Part shown: positions 54,093-63,690 of the stretch, piece by piece | How the letters are laid out: every line of letters begins with the position of its first letter | How positions within the stretch are numbered: the first letter of the stretch is position 1 | Assembly: GCF_002933775.1 (NCBI RefSeq) | Contig: NZ_BEWV01000059.1 | Span: 1 to 64,000 of the forward strand | Direction of reading: 5' to 3' | Length of the DNA: 64,000 nucleotides | Source of the DNA: Prevotella sp. MGM1 | GTDB lineage: Bacteria > Bacteroidota > Bacteroidia > Bacteroidales > Bacteroidaceae | The notes under the pieces: generated by a model | The model's input: only the letters and a program-made list of their open reading frames with translations | The model's database searches: none | What the model was told of the DNA's origin: nothing | Position numbers and translations under genes: made by a program

Positions 54093-55982
54093 ATGAACAA
54101 GAACAATATCATAGGATTTGTGCTGATGGGATTGGTGCTGATAGGATTCAGCTGGTATAATCAACCCACGGAAGAGCAGATAGCCGCTCAGCGCAGGCAG
54201 GATTCAATATCCGCCGCAATGAAGAAAAAGGCTGAAGAGGACAGAAAGATAGCGGAGGTCACAGGCAAGGCACAGGCTCTCACAGCTGCCCAAAACGACA
54301 CCACGTCGCTTTTTTATCCGTCGTTGGTGGGTAAGAACGAGCAGGTGACACTGAAAAACAGTAAAATAGAACTGACTCTCGATACCAAGGGCGGTACGCT
54401 GAGTAAGGCAAAAATACTGAACTTCAAAGACCGTAGCGGAGCGAAAGACGTGACATTGTTTGACCGCGGCGATCAAAGCATGAATTTCATGATGGCCGGA
54501 AAGACGACGAACATCGTTACCGGTGACCTTTATTTCACGCCGTCAGACATAACAGACTCTACCGTCACCATGACCGCTCAGGCATCTAACGGAGGGGCGA
54601 TGATAATAAGATACGCCCTCGGCGCTGATTATATGCTCCGCATGTATGTTCAGGCAAAGGGATTGGCTGGTGTTTTCGCACCCAATTACAGGGAGATGGA
54701 CATAGAGTGGGGTGAGAAATGCCGCCAACAGGAGAAAGGGTTCACGTTTGAGAACCGTTATGCAACGCTTACATATAAAGAAAAAGGCGGCGGAACGGAC
54801 TATCTCAGCGAGACATCGGAGGAGATAGACGAGAAGATTGATGAGCCGCTCGACTGGGTGGCGTTCAAGAACCAGTTTTTCAGCGCGGTGCTTATAGCCC
54901 GTGACGATATTGCCGCCAATTCGCTACTTACGAGTATTCCGCAGGAAAAAGGCTCCGGATATCTGAAGCAATATAACGCTAAGCTGAAGACCGCTTTCGA
55001 CCCTACGGGTGCGAGGCCTACTGAGTTTGAAATGTTTATCGGTCCCAATGACTTCCGGTTATTGCAGGAAGTGGAAGAGGAGAGCACTTTCGGAAAAGAC
55101 CTTGAGTTGCAACAACTCGTATATCTGGGATGGCCTCTGTTCAGGATTATCAACCGTTGGTTCACTCTTTATGTTTTCGACTGGCTCACAGGCTTCGGCT
55201 TCAATATGGGTATCGTGCTCATATTGATAACCATGCTTCTCAAACTTCTAACTTACCCGATGGTGAAGAAGACATATCTGAACTCGGCGAAGATGCGTGT
55301 CCTTAAACCGAAACTCGACGAGGCGACCAAGCAATACGACAAACCAGAGGATCAGATGATGAAACAGCAGGCGATGATGGCTCTCTATTCGAAATACGGT
55401 GTGAGTCCGCTTTCGGGATGTTTGCCAATGCTTATTCAGATGCCTATCTGGATCGCCATGTTCAATTTTGTGCCTAATGCCATTCAGTTGCGCGGACATC
55501 GTTTTATGTGGATAGACGATCTGTCGACATACGATCCCATATTTGAGTGGAATACCAATATATGGCTTATCGGAGACCATATCAGTCTTACCTGTATCTT
55601 GTTCTGTCTGGCCAATATAGTATATTCCGTCATGACGATGCGCCAGCAGCGTGACCAGATGGTCGGCCAGCAAGCCGAGCAGATGAAGATGATGCAATGG
55701 ATGATGTATCTCATGCCTGTGATGTTCTTCTTCATGTTTAACGACTATTCCGCAGGCCTTAACTTCTATTACTTCATATCGTTGTTTTTCAGTGCGGCTA
55801 TCATGTGGGCTTTGCGCAAGACCACAAACGATGCCAGACTGTTGGAAATTCTTGAAGCGAAGTATAAGGAAAACCAGAATAACCCGAAAAAGACGAGCGG
55901 ACTGGCGGCACGTCTTGAAGCGATGCAGCGCCAGGCCGCTGAAATCCAGAAGATGCAGCAACAGCAGCGTAACAAGCGGTAA
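54093..55982 (+). CDS. yidC: Membrane protein insertase YidC
   Basis: YidC inserts proteins into the inner membrane. The 629-residue protein has an N-terminal membrane helix (residues 7-22), a large periplasmic domain (about 25-345) and the conserved 60-kDa inner-membrane domain with five helices, including the LGWPLFRIINRWFTLYVFDW segment, the YPMVKKTYLNSAKMRVLKPK groove helix and QMPIWIAMFNFVPN. The charged C-terminal tail (MQRQAAEIQKMQQQQRNKR) may aid ribosome contact. It is operonic with pyrG (9 bp). Confidence 0.97.
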   Translation: MNKNNIIGFVLMGLVLIGFSWYNQPTEEQIAAQRRQDSISAAMKKKAEEDRKIAEVTGKAQALTAAQNDTTSLFYPSLVGKNEQVTLKNSKIELTLDTKGGTLSKAKILNFKDRSGAKDVTLFDRGDQSMNFMMAGKTTNIVTGDLYFTPSDITDSTVTMTAQASNGGAMIIRYALGADYMLRMYVQAKGLAGVFAPNYREMDIEWGEKCRQQEKGFTFENRYATLTYKEKGGGTDYLSETSEEIDEKIDEPLDWVAFKNQFFSAVLIARDDIAANSLLTSIPQEKGSGYLKQYNAKLKTAFDPTGARPTEFEMFIGPNDFRLLQEVEEESTFGKDLELQQLVYLGWPLFRIINRWFTLYVFDWLTGFGFNMGIVLILITMLLKLLTYPMVKKTYLNSAKMRVLKPKLDEATKQYDKPEDQMMKQQAMMALYSKYGVSPLSGCLPMLIQMPIWIAMFNFVPNAIQLRGHRFMWIDDLSTYDPIFEWNTNIWLIGDHISLTCILFCLANIVYSVMTMRQQRDQMVGQQAEQMKMMQWMMYLMPVMFFFMFNDYSAGLNFYYFISLFFSAAIMWALRKTTNDARLLEILEAKYKENQNNPKKTSGLAARLEAMQRQAAEIQKMQQQQRNKR

Positions 55983-55994
55983 ACAGGTATCATG

Positions 55995-56036
55995 TGTTCC
56001 CTTTCCGGCTTTTTGCGGAAGGGAACACTTTATTAT
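55995..56036 (+). terminator. Terminator of pyrG-yidC
   Basis: GTGTTCCCTTTCCG pairs with CGGAAGGGAACAC around a T-rich loop, followed by TTTATT. It lies 12 bp after yidC. Confidence 0.8.
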
Positions 56037-56047
56037 AATAACGTGTA

Positions 56048-58213
56048 ATGAGAGTATTCGCAACCTTATTTGCAGCCGCGGTATTGATGGTACCGGCTGG
56101 CAATCTAAAAGCACAGGACGCCGTGAATATAGGCAAAAACAATATCACGCTGAAAAGCGACTTGATGACTCCCGAGGCTCTGTGGGCCATGGGACGCATC
56201 GGAGCGGCCGAGGCCTCACCGAACGGAAAAAAGATAGTATACCAGGTGGGATATTACAGTGTGGCGGAGAACAAGAGCCATCAGGTACTTTGTCTGATAG
56301 ATGCCAATGGCAAGAATAACAGGCAACTGACAACAGGCAGCGGAAACGAGACGGATGCTTCCTGGATAGAGAATGGCAAGCGCATAGCATTTCTGGCCGG
56401 AGGAAACATCTGGGCGATGAATGCCGACGGAACCGCACGCGTTCAACTGACAACCACCGGAGATATCGAGGGATATAAGTTCTCGCCAGACGGCAAGAAG
56501 GTAATACTTGTGAAGTCGATGCCGTTTAACGAGATCATAAAGAAAAATCCCGACGATCTTCCAAAGGCTTCCGGACGTCGCGTGACCGACCTGATGTATC
56601 GCCACTGGGATCATTATGTGGAGAGCATACAGCATCCTTATGTCGCCGATGTAACCGAAAATGGAATAACCGGAGGTGCGGATATATTGAATGGTGAGCC
56701 TTTCGAGTGTCCGATGGAGCCGTTCGGAGGGATGGAGCAGATTGCATGGAGCGTCGATTCGAAGTCTATAGCTTATACATGCCGCAAGAAAACGGGACGT
56801 GACTATGCGATATCCACCGATTCAGACATATACCTTTATAATGTAGAGACCGGCGCGACAAAGAACTTATGCAAGGAAGACGGATACGAACCGGTGGTCG
56901 TGGACGCGACCAAGACAATGAAGGCACAACGCGTCAACAGCGAGGAAAATCTCAAAAACAATCCCGGGTATGATACGAACCCACAGTTCTCGCCCGATGG
57001 TAAGTATGTTGCGTGGCAGAGTATGGCCCGCGACGGATATGAGGCAGACCGTAACCGGCTCTGTGTCTACGAACTGACTACCGGTGAAAAGACATACGTT
57101 ACGGAGTCTTTTGATTCCAATGTGGATGCGTTCTGTTGGAATAAAGACTCGAAGACCCTGTATTTCACGGGTGTATGGCATGGTTGCGTGAACATTTACC
57201 AGACCGGTCTGAATGGCGAGGTCAGTCAGTTGACGAATGACTGGGCAGACGTGGTGTCGCTCTCTATGGCTAACGACGGTGACAGATTGCTTGCTTTGCG
57301 GCAGAGCCTGTCAGCCCCGACTGATATATATATAGTCAATCCGCATAAGGAGAAAAAGAAAACGGAGATAAGGAGAATTACTTTCGAGAACAAACATATA
57401 ACAGAGCAGCTTGCGTTCGGCAAGGTGCAGCAGCGTTGGACGAAGACTACGGACGGCAAGGATATGCTTTACTGGATCGTATTGCCGGCTGACTTCGACC
57501 CTTCCAAGAAATATCCGACATTGCTTTTCTGTGAGGGAGGTCCTCAAAGTCCGGTCAGTCAGTTTTGGAGTTACAGGTGGAACTTCCAGATAATGGCTGC
57601 CAACGGCTATGTGATTATCGCTCCCAACCGCCGCGGACTACCGGGATTTGGCAGCGAGTGGAACGAACAGATAAGCGGAGACTGGACAGGGCAATGTATG
57701 AGCGACTATCTGTCGGCTATCGACGATGCTGCCGCCAATCTGCCGTTCGTGGATAAAGGGCGCATGGGAGCGGTTGGAGCAAGTTTCGGCGGATTCAGCG
57801 TCTATTATCTTGCCGGGCATCATGACAAACGTTTCAAGTGCTTCATATCGCATGACGGGGCTTTCAATCTTGAATCTATGTACACCGACACGGAGGAAGC
57901 ATGGTTCAGCAACTGGGAGTATGAGGATGCTTTCTGGAACAAGACACTGACCGATGCCGCCAGGCGGACATACGAAAACTCGCCGCATAAGTTTGTGGAT
58001 AAGTGGGACACGCCTATACTCTGTATCCATGGTGAGTTGGATTATCGCATCAACTACAATCAGGGCATGGGTGCTTTCAATGCCGCCCGTATGCGCGGTA
58101 TACCGGCCGAACTGCTTATATTCCCCGATGAGAACCACTGGGTATTGAAGCCCCAGAACGGAGTACTGTGGCAAAGGACATTCTTCAACTGGCTCGACCG
58201 TTGGCTTAAATAA
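56048..58213 (+). CDS. S9 family serine peptidase (prolyl oligopeptidase/dipeptidyl-peptidase-like)
   Basis: The 721-residue exported protein has a signal peptide (residues 1-22, MRVFATLFAAAVLMVPAGN), an N-terminal beta-propeller of WD40-like units (EASPNGKKIVY, GYKFSPDGKKVILV, NPQFSPDGKYVAWQS) and a C-terminal alpha/beta-hydrolase catalytic domain. The nucleophile is Ser579 in GASFGG; Asp in HGELDYRI and His in FPDENHWV complete the triad. Periodontal and gut Bacteroidales use such peptidases to trim peptides in the periplasm. It lies upstream of two transporters, including a peptide carrier at 62,170. Confidence 0.93.
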   Translation: MRVFATLFAAAVLMVPAGNLKAQDAVNIGKNNITLKSDLMTPEALWAMGRIGAAEASPNGKKIVYQVGYYSVAENKSHQVLCLIDANGKNNRQLTTGSGNETDASWIENGKRIAFLAGGNIWAMNADGTARVQLTTTGDIEGYKFSPDGKKVILVKSMPFNEIIKKNPDDLPKASGRRVTDLMYRHWDHYVESIQHPYVADVTENGITGGADILNGEPFECPMEPFGGMEQIAWSVDSKSIAYTCRKKTGRDYAISTDSDIYLYNVETGATKNLCKEDGYEPVVVDATKTMKAQRVNSEENLKNNPGYDTNPQFSPDGKYVAWQSMARDGYEADRNRLCVYELTTGEKTYVTESFDSNVDAFCWNKDSKTLYFTGVWHGCVNIYQTGLNGEVSQLTNDWADVVSLSMANDGDRLLALRQSLSAPTDIYIVNPHKEKKKTEIRRITFENKHITEQLAFGKVQQRWTKTTDGKDMLYWIVLPADFDPSKKYPTLLFCEGGPQSPVSQFWSYRWNFQIMAANGYVIIAPNRRGLPGFGSEWNEQISGDWTGQCMSDYLSAIDDAAANLPFVDKGRMGAVGASFGGFSVYYLAGHHDKRFKCFISHDGAFNLESMYTDTEEAWFSNWEYEDAFWNKTLTDAARRTYENSPHKFVDKWDTPILCIHGELDYRINYNQGMGAFNAARMRGIPAELLIFPDENHWVLKPQNGVLWQRTFFNWLDRWLK

Positions 58214-58308
58214 ATACGGATTATAATAAATACCGTTGTTGGCTTTTTAGTCTTACGGTATTAAAGTGCGAAAAAATATAGAAGTATATATAAAAACATA
58301 GTAGGAAA

Positions 58309-59964
58309 ATGACTGAAAACATTAAAACAACACTCAGAGACTCTGCCGCCATACGCTGGATGGTGCTCATGTTTCTTGCTTTTGCCATGTTTTGTTCATA
58401 CATATTCATGGACATTCTCTCTCCGATAAAAGACCTTATGCAGTCCACACGTGGCTGGGATTCCACAGCTTTCGGCACGATGCAAGGGTCGGAGACATTC
58501 CTTAACGTATTTGTTTTCTTCCTGATATTCGCCGGAATCATTCTCGACAAGATGGGAGTGCGCTTTACCGCCGTGTTGTCGGGACTGGTGATGCTCATCG
58601 GAGCCACCATAAACTGGTATGCGGTGACAGACAGTTTCATTGGAAGCGGTCTTGAAACATGGTTCAATAACAATCTTAATTATATTCCCGGATTTGACGA
58701 ACTCGGTATATCTCCGTTCTATCTCGGTATGCCGGCATCGGCAAAGTTTGCCGCCGTGGGCTTCATGGTATTCGGTTGCGGTTGTGAAATGGCCGGAATT
58801 ACGGTGTCGAGAGGTATCGTAAAATGGTTCAAGGGACGTGAAATGGCTCTCGCCATGGGTTCGGAAATGGCTCTTGCGCGTCTCGGTGTCGCTACATGTA
58901 TGATATTCTCACCAGTGTTTGCGAGACTCGGAGGCGATATCGATGTTTCCCGCAGTGTGGCTTTCGGAGTTGTTCTGCTGATGATAGCCCTCATAATGTT
59001 CATTGTTTATTTCTTCATGGACAAGAAACTCGATGCCCAAACCGGTGAGGCGGAAGAAAAAGACGATCCGTTCAAGGTCAGCGATCTCGGCAAAATATTG
59101 TCGAGCAGCGGCTTTTGGCTCGTAGCGTTGCTTTGCGTTCTCTATTACTCTGCAATCTTCCCGTTCCAGAAGTATGCGGTAAACATGCTTCAATGCAACC
59201 TTACGTTTACCGAGGTTGACCCTGAATCGTTCTGGGCCGGTACCGCGGTTACGGTGATACAATATGTTATAATGCTCATTGTGGCAGCGGCTTCTTTCGC
59301 AAGCAATTTCTCAAAGAGGAAAGAAATGAAATACGGGCTGCTTGTGGTAGCCGTTGCGGCGTTGGTCGTTTTCTGTTATATGGGCTATATGAGACAGAGT
59401 GCAGAAACCGTATTTGCCGTGTTCCCGATTCTTGCCGTGGGTATCACTCCTATTCTCGGAAACTATGTGGATCATAAGGGCAAGGCGGCTTCGATGCTTG
59501 TTCTCGGTTCAGTTTTGCTTATAGCATGCCACCTTACGTTTGCTTTTGTGCTTCCCATGCTCAAGGGTAGCGGCGTTGGCGGTATAATGATTTCATATCT
59601 TACAATTCTTGTTCTCGGTGCGTCATTCTCGCTTGTTCCGGCTTCTTTGTGGCCGAGTGTGCCAAAGTTGGTCGACGCAAAGATTATAGGTAGTGCCTAT
59701 GCGCTTATCTTCTGGATTCAGAATATCGGTCTTTGGCTCTTCCCGATGCTTATAGGTAAGGTACTCGACAGCACCAATCCTCAGCTTGTGTCTGACTTGC
59801 GGAACGGTGTGATTACTCCCGAGCAGGCAGCTGTGTCTTATGATTACACAGCGCCTTTGGTGATGCTGGCATGTCTCGGAGTGGCTGCTCTTGTGCTTGG
59901 CTTTATATTGAAAGCCGTGGATAAAAAGAAAGGACTCGGTCTTGAAGAGCCGAATATAAAATAA
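58309..59964 (+). CDS. MFS transporter
   Basis: The 551-residue protein has about 12-14 membrane helices, an MFS-like short loop with DKMGVRFTAVLSGLVM after helix 2 and RGIVKWFKGREMALAMG after helix 4. It resembles Bacteroidales carriers of the NarK/OFA-like type, but no substrate residue is telling. The peptidase upstream and the peptide carrier downstream hint at amino acids or peptides. It is followed by the LysM protein after 31 bp. Confidence 0.85.
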   Translation: MTENIKTTLRDSAAIRWMVLMFLAFAMFCSYIFMDILSPIKDLMQSTRGWDSTAFGTMQGSETFLNVFVFFLIFAGIILDKMGVRFTAVLSGLVMLIGATINWYAVTDSFIGSGLETWFNNNLNYIPGFDELGISPFYLGMPASAKFAAVGFMVFGCGCEMAGITVSRGIVKWFKGREMALAMGSEMALARLGVATCMIFSPVFARLGGDIDVSRSVAFGVVLLMIALIMFIVYFFMDKKLDAQTGEAEEKDDPFKVSDLGKILSSSGFWLVALLCVLYYSAIFPFQKYAVNMLQCNLTFTEVDPESFWAGTAVTVIQYVIMLIVAAASFASNFSKRKEMKYGLLVVAVAALVVFCYMGYMRQSAETVFAVFPILAVGITPILGNYVDHKGKAASMLVLGSVLLIACHLTFAFVLPMLKGSGVGGIMISYLTILVLGASFSLVPASLWPSVPKLVDAKIIGSAYALIFWIQNIGLWLFPMLIGKVLDSTNPQLVSDLRNGVITPEQAAVSYDYTAPLVMLACLGVAALVLGFILKAVDKKKGLGLEEPNIK

Positions 59965-59995
59965 CTGGTTGTTTGATACGGATAGGAAAAAGTGT

Positions 59996-61369
59996 ATGAA
60001 ACAAATCTTTAAATTTATATTGGTGTTTGTGCTGGTTGCTTTCCTTGCGGAGGAGGCAACCGCACAGACAACAAAATGGCGTGAAATACATAAGGTTAAG
60101 CGCAAGGAGACCATATTCGGCATTGCCCGTGATAATGGCCTTACGGTTGATGAGCTTATTGAGGCCAATCCCGAGATGACCAAGCCGGGCTATGAATTGA
60201 AGAAAGGAGATTTCATTTATATTCCTTTTCCGTCTAAGAACATAGACACGAATGCCGGTACGCAGACGGCATCGGCTGGTAATGCGCGTCAAGGTGCCGA
60301 TGTGGATATGCGTAAGCGGGAGATCCGTATAGGCGTGATGTTGCCTCTGCATGACTATAACGGCGACGGACGCCGGATGGTGGAATACTATCGTGGTGTT
60401 TTGATGGCATGCGACAGTCTGAAGAAAAATGGTATATCGGTGGATATTCACGCATGGAACGTGCCTGAAGACGCTGATATTAAAAAGACACTCAGGGATA
60501 AAAACGCGGCTCTTTGCGATCTGATAATAGGGCCGTTATATTCCAAACAGGTGAAACCGCTGTCTGATTTCGCCAAGGCCCATGATATAAAAGTGCTCAT
60601 ACCGTTTTCGATAAACACATCGGAACTGTATTCCAACAGAAATATTTTCCAGGTGTATCAAAGTCCGAACGATTATAATGAGGCGGTGATCAATCGTTTT
60701 CTCGATAAGTTTGAGGGATATAATACCGTCTTTATAGATTGTAACGATACGACAAGTAAAAAAGGAATATTCACTTTCGGATTGCGGAGAAGGATGGAAG
60801 CGATGGGCAGACCACACACTATCACAAACTTGAAGTCAGGTGAGCAGGCCTTTGCCAAGGCATTCAGTACGGTCATGCCAAATGTAGTTATACTCAATAC
60901 GGGGCGTTCTCCGGAATTAAATGTGGCTTTTGCGAAGATAAACAATCTCACGATGAAGAGCCCGAAGTATTCCGTTTCGATGTTCGGTTATACCGAGTGG
61001 ATGATGTATACTAAGTATAATCTCGACAATTTCTATAAATACGATACTTATATCCCGGCCAATTTCTATACAAATCCGTTGTCGGCTCAAACCGCGCGCA
61101 TAGAATTGAAGTATCGTTGGAATTTCCATGCGGACATGATGCAGGCTTTGCCGCGTTTCGCTATTACCGGCTTTGACCAGGCGTATTATTTCATCAAGGG
61201 CCTGCACTTGTACGGAAAGAGTTTCGTTGGCGCAAAAGGCGTTGTCGGCTATACTCCTATACAGACCCCGTTGAGTTTTGAACGAGTTGGAGACGGAGGT
61301 CATCAGAACCGTAGTATCTTGTTTGTCCATTATACCCTGGGGCATAAGATAGAGACCATATATTATTGA
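59996..61369 (+). CDS. LysM-domain periplasmic-binding-like protein
   Basis: The 457-residue exported protein has a signal peptide (MKQIFKFILVFVLVAFLAEE...), a LysM peptidoglycan-binding domain (about residues 30-75, HKVKRKETIFGIARDNGLTV) and a periplasmic-binding-protein-type-1 domain (Leu/Ile/Val-binding-like, about 110-440, IRIGVMLPLHDYNGDGRRMV). It could sense or anchor a ligand-binding domain at the wall. I use the ATG at 59,996 with AGGAAA upstream, not an upstream TTG. The next gene begins one base after its stop. Confidence 0.88.
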   Translation: MKQIFKFILVFVLVAFLAEEATAQTTKWREIHKVKRKETIFGIARDNGLTVDELIEANPEMTKPGYELKKGDFIYIPFPSKNIDTNAGTQTASAGNARQGADVDMRKREIRIGVMLPLHDYNGDGRRMVEYYRGVLMACDSLKKNGISVDIHAWNVPEDADIKKTLRDKNAALCDLIIGPLYSKQVKPLSDFAKAHDIKVLIPFSINTSELYSNRNIFQVYQSPNDYNEAVINRFLDKFEGYNTVFIDCNDTTSKKGIFTFGLRRRMEAMGRPHTITNLKSGEQAFAKAFSTVMPNVVILNTGRSPELNVAFAKINNLTMKSPKYSVSMFGYTEWMMYTKYNLDNFYKYDTYIPANFYTNPLSAQTARIELKYRWNFHADMMQALPRFAITGFDQAYYFIKGLHLYGKSFVGAKGVVGYTPIQTPLSFERVGDGGHQNRSILFVHYTLGHKIETIYY

Positions 61370-61370
61370 T

Positions 61371-62129
61371 ATGCGGAAAATTTTATTATCGATATCATTC
61401 CTTTTGCCAGCCGTTGCCGCCTTTTCGCAGGTCGGAGAGTACCGAAGTGAGTTGAGTGTGGGTGTCAACGGCGGTTATATAATGAGTAATGTAGGTTTCA
61501 ATCCGGATATTCCGCAGACAAATTTGGGTGGTGTGACAGGCGGACTTACCTTGCGATACACATGCGAGAAATACTTCAAGAGTATTTGTGCCCTTGTCGG
61601 TGAAGTGAACATATCGCAGGTAGGATGGAAAGAAGACATACAGACGGTGGATGATTTACCTGTAATAAATGAGTATACAGGCCTCCCTGAGACTTATCAA
61701 CGTCGCTTGACGTATATTCAGGTGCCGATGATGGCCCGCATGGGGTGGGGACGTGAACGGAAAGGACTGCAATTTTTCTTTCAGGCCGGACCGCAAGTAG
61801 GTTTTTTCCTTAACGATAAGGCAACGTCAAATTTTGATTATGACAAGCGGAACAAGGCCGATCGTGTAGGTGCCATGCGTGATGCCGCTCAGGATTCGCT
61901 TCCTATACAGCGTAAGTTTGATTATGGTATAGCCGCAGGTTTAGGACTTGAATACTCGCATCCTAAGTTCGGCCATATAATGCTTGAAGGGCGTTATTAT
62001 TATGGTTTGGGTGATATCTTCGACAATTCGAAGCGCGATTATTTCGGGCGTAGTAACCTTGGTAATATTGTTGTTAAGCTGACATACCTCTTTGACATAC
62101 GAAAATCCGATAATTCTAAAATTAAATAA
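61371..62129 (+). CDS. Outer-membrane beta-barrel protein (PorT-like family)
   Basis: The 252-residue protein has a signal peptide (MRKILLSISFLLPAVAAFSQ) and a barrel of alternating strands, such as LSVGVNGGYIMSNVGFNPD, LTLRYTCEKYFKSICALVGE and GLGLEYSHPKFGHIMLEGRY. The pattern is that of the outer-membrane-protein beta-barrel 2/PorT family of Bacteroidota. It starts one base after the LysM gene and is probably co-transcribed with it, so the two may form a cell-envelope module. Confidence 0.85.
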   Translation: MRKILLSISFLLPAVAAFSQVGEYRSELSVGVNGGYIMSNVGFNPDIPQTNLGGVTGGLTLRYTCEKYFKSICALVGEVNISQVGWKEDIQTVDDLPVINEYTGLPETYQRRLTYIQVPMMARMGWGRERKGLQFFFQAGPQVGFFLNDKATSNFDYDKRNKADRVGAMRDAAQDSLPIQRKFDYGIAAGLGLEYSHPKFGHIMLEGRYYYGLGDIFDNSKRDYFGRSNLGNIVVKLTYLFDIRKSDNSKIK

Positions 62130-62169
62130 CATAAAAGCTGTATACGTAACATTCTAAAAATAATAAACT

Positions 62170-63690
62170 ATGTTTGAAGGACAACCTAAAGGTCTTTATG
62201 CGTTGGCATTGGCCAACACCGGCGAGCGATTCGGTTATTACACCATGCTTGCCATCTTCGTACTGTTCTTGCAGGCCAATTTCGGATTTTCCGAGGGTGC
62301 GGCAGGAACTATTTACGGTGCTTTTTTGATGTTGGTCTATTTTTTGCCGCTTGTCGGTGGAATAATGGCCGATAAGTTCGGATTTGGCAAAATGGTTACG
62401 CTTGGCGTGCTCGTCATGTTTATCGGCTATCTGCTTCTCGCTTTACCGATGGGAACCGGTACTGTGGCACTTGTATGCATGTTCGGTGCTTTGGTGATGA
62501 TAGGCTTTGGTACCGGACTTTTCAAAGGAAACTTACAGGTCATGGTTGGTAATCTTTACGATGCTCCAGAGTATTCCTCAAAACGTGACGCCGCTTTCAG
62601 TATCTTCTATATGGCTATAAATATAGGTGCAATGTTTGCCCCGAGTGCGGCTATAAAGGTGATGGATTGGGCACAACAGAGTCTTGGTGTCAGTGAAGAA
62701 GAGTCATATCACTATGCTTTCGGTGTGGCATGTCTGTCACTGATAGTGTCAATGGCGATATATTATGGTTTCCGTAGTACATTCAGGCATGCTGAGATAA
62801 ATACTCCGAAGAGTGCTAAAAAGGATGCTGTTGCCGAGCAAAATGATAAATCCAGCGGTGTTTCCGATACCGAGCGTATCATAGCTCTGTGCCTCGTATA
62901 TGCGGTTGTGATATTCTTCTGGATGGCATTCCATCAGAACGGACTTACCCTTACATATTTTGCCCGAGACTATACGGCTACGTCATCTACCGGTGTTGAG
63001 AGCATGATGTTCGATGTGTGGAACCTCGTTCTTTGCATCTTCATCGTGTATGCCCTCTTTTCCATGTTCCAGTCGAAGACCGTTCGCGGCCGCAGTATAG
63101 CCGGTGCGGTAATAGCAGCCTCTTTGGCCGCGCTTTTCTATAAATATACGAATCTTCCGGCTTCAACCGAAGTTGCCGCACCGATATTCCAACAGTTCAA
63201 TCCTTGTTTCGTGATAGCGCTCACTCCGGTGTCTATTGCCATATTCGGCTGGTTGGCACGTAAGAACTGTGAGCCGTCCGCACCGCGCAAGATTGCTATC
63301 GGTATGCTTGTCGCTGCTTGCGGATTTATCATTATGACTATAGGTTCTTTGGGTCTTCTTGCTCCTGAGGCGCAGGCCGCTGCCGGTGATGCCGCGACCC
63401 GTGTGTCGCCGAATTGGTTGGTGTCAACCTATCTTGTGCTTACTTTCGGTGAGCTTCTGCTGTCTCCAATGGGAATATCGTTCGTCTCGAAAGTGGCTCC
63501 TGTGAAGTATAAGGGAATGATGATGGGAGGATGGTTTGTTGCCACTGCCATCGGAAATCAGCTCACGGCAGTTGCCGCATGGCTGTGGGGACTGCCGCTT
63601 TGGATGGTATGGGGCGTGCTTATAGTTCTCTGTCTCATTTCTGCCATCTTCATGTTCTCTATAATGAAACGTCTTGAACGTGTCTGCTGA
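62170..63690 (+). CDS. POT-family (PTR2) peptide:proton symporter
   Basis: The 506-residue protein has about 14 membrane helices and the proton-coupled oligopeptide carrier signature near the N-terminus, NTGERFGYYTMLAIFVLFLQ, with the ExxERF-like motif. Other features are GGIMADKFGFGKMV, FKGNLQVMVGNLYD and a C-terminal FGELLLSPMGISFVSKVAPV. It imports di- and tripeptides, which suits the upstream S9 peptidase. Its stop overlaps the next ATG by one base (TGATG). Confidence 0.93.
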   Translation: MFEGQPKGLYALALANTGERFGYYTMLAIFVLFLQANFGFSEGAAGTIYGAFLMLVYFLPLVGGIMADKFGFGKMVTLGVLVMFIGYLLLALPMGTGTVALVCMFGALVMIGFGTGLFKGNLQVMVGNLYDAPEYSSKRDAAFSIFYMAINIGAMFAPSAAIKVMDWAQQSLGVSEEESYHYAFGVACLSLIVSMAIYYGFRSTFRHAEINTPKSAKKDAVAEQNDKSSGVSDTERIIALCLVYAVVIFFWMAFHQNGLTLTYFARDYTATSSTGVESMMFDVWNLVLCIFIVYALFSMFQSKTVRGRSIAGAVIAASLAALFYKYTNLPASTEVAAPIFQQFNPCFVIALTPVSIAIFGWLARKNCEPSAPRKIAIGMLVAACGFIIMTIGSLGLLAPEAQAAAGDAATRVSPNWLVSTYLVLTFGELLLSPMGISFVSKVAPVKYKGMMMGGWFVATAIGNQLTAVAAWLWGLPLWMVWGVLIVLCLISAIFMFSIMKRLERVC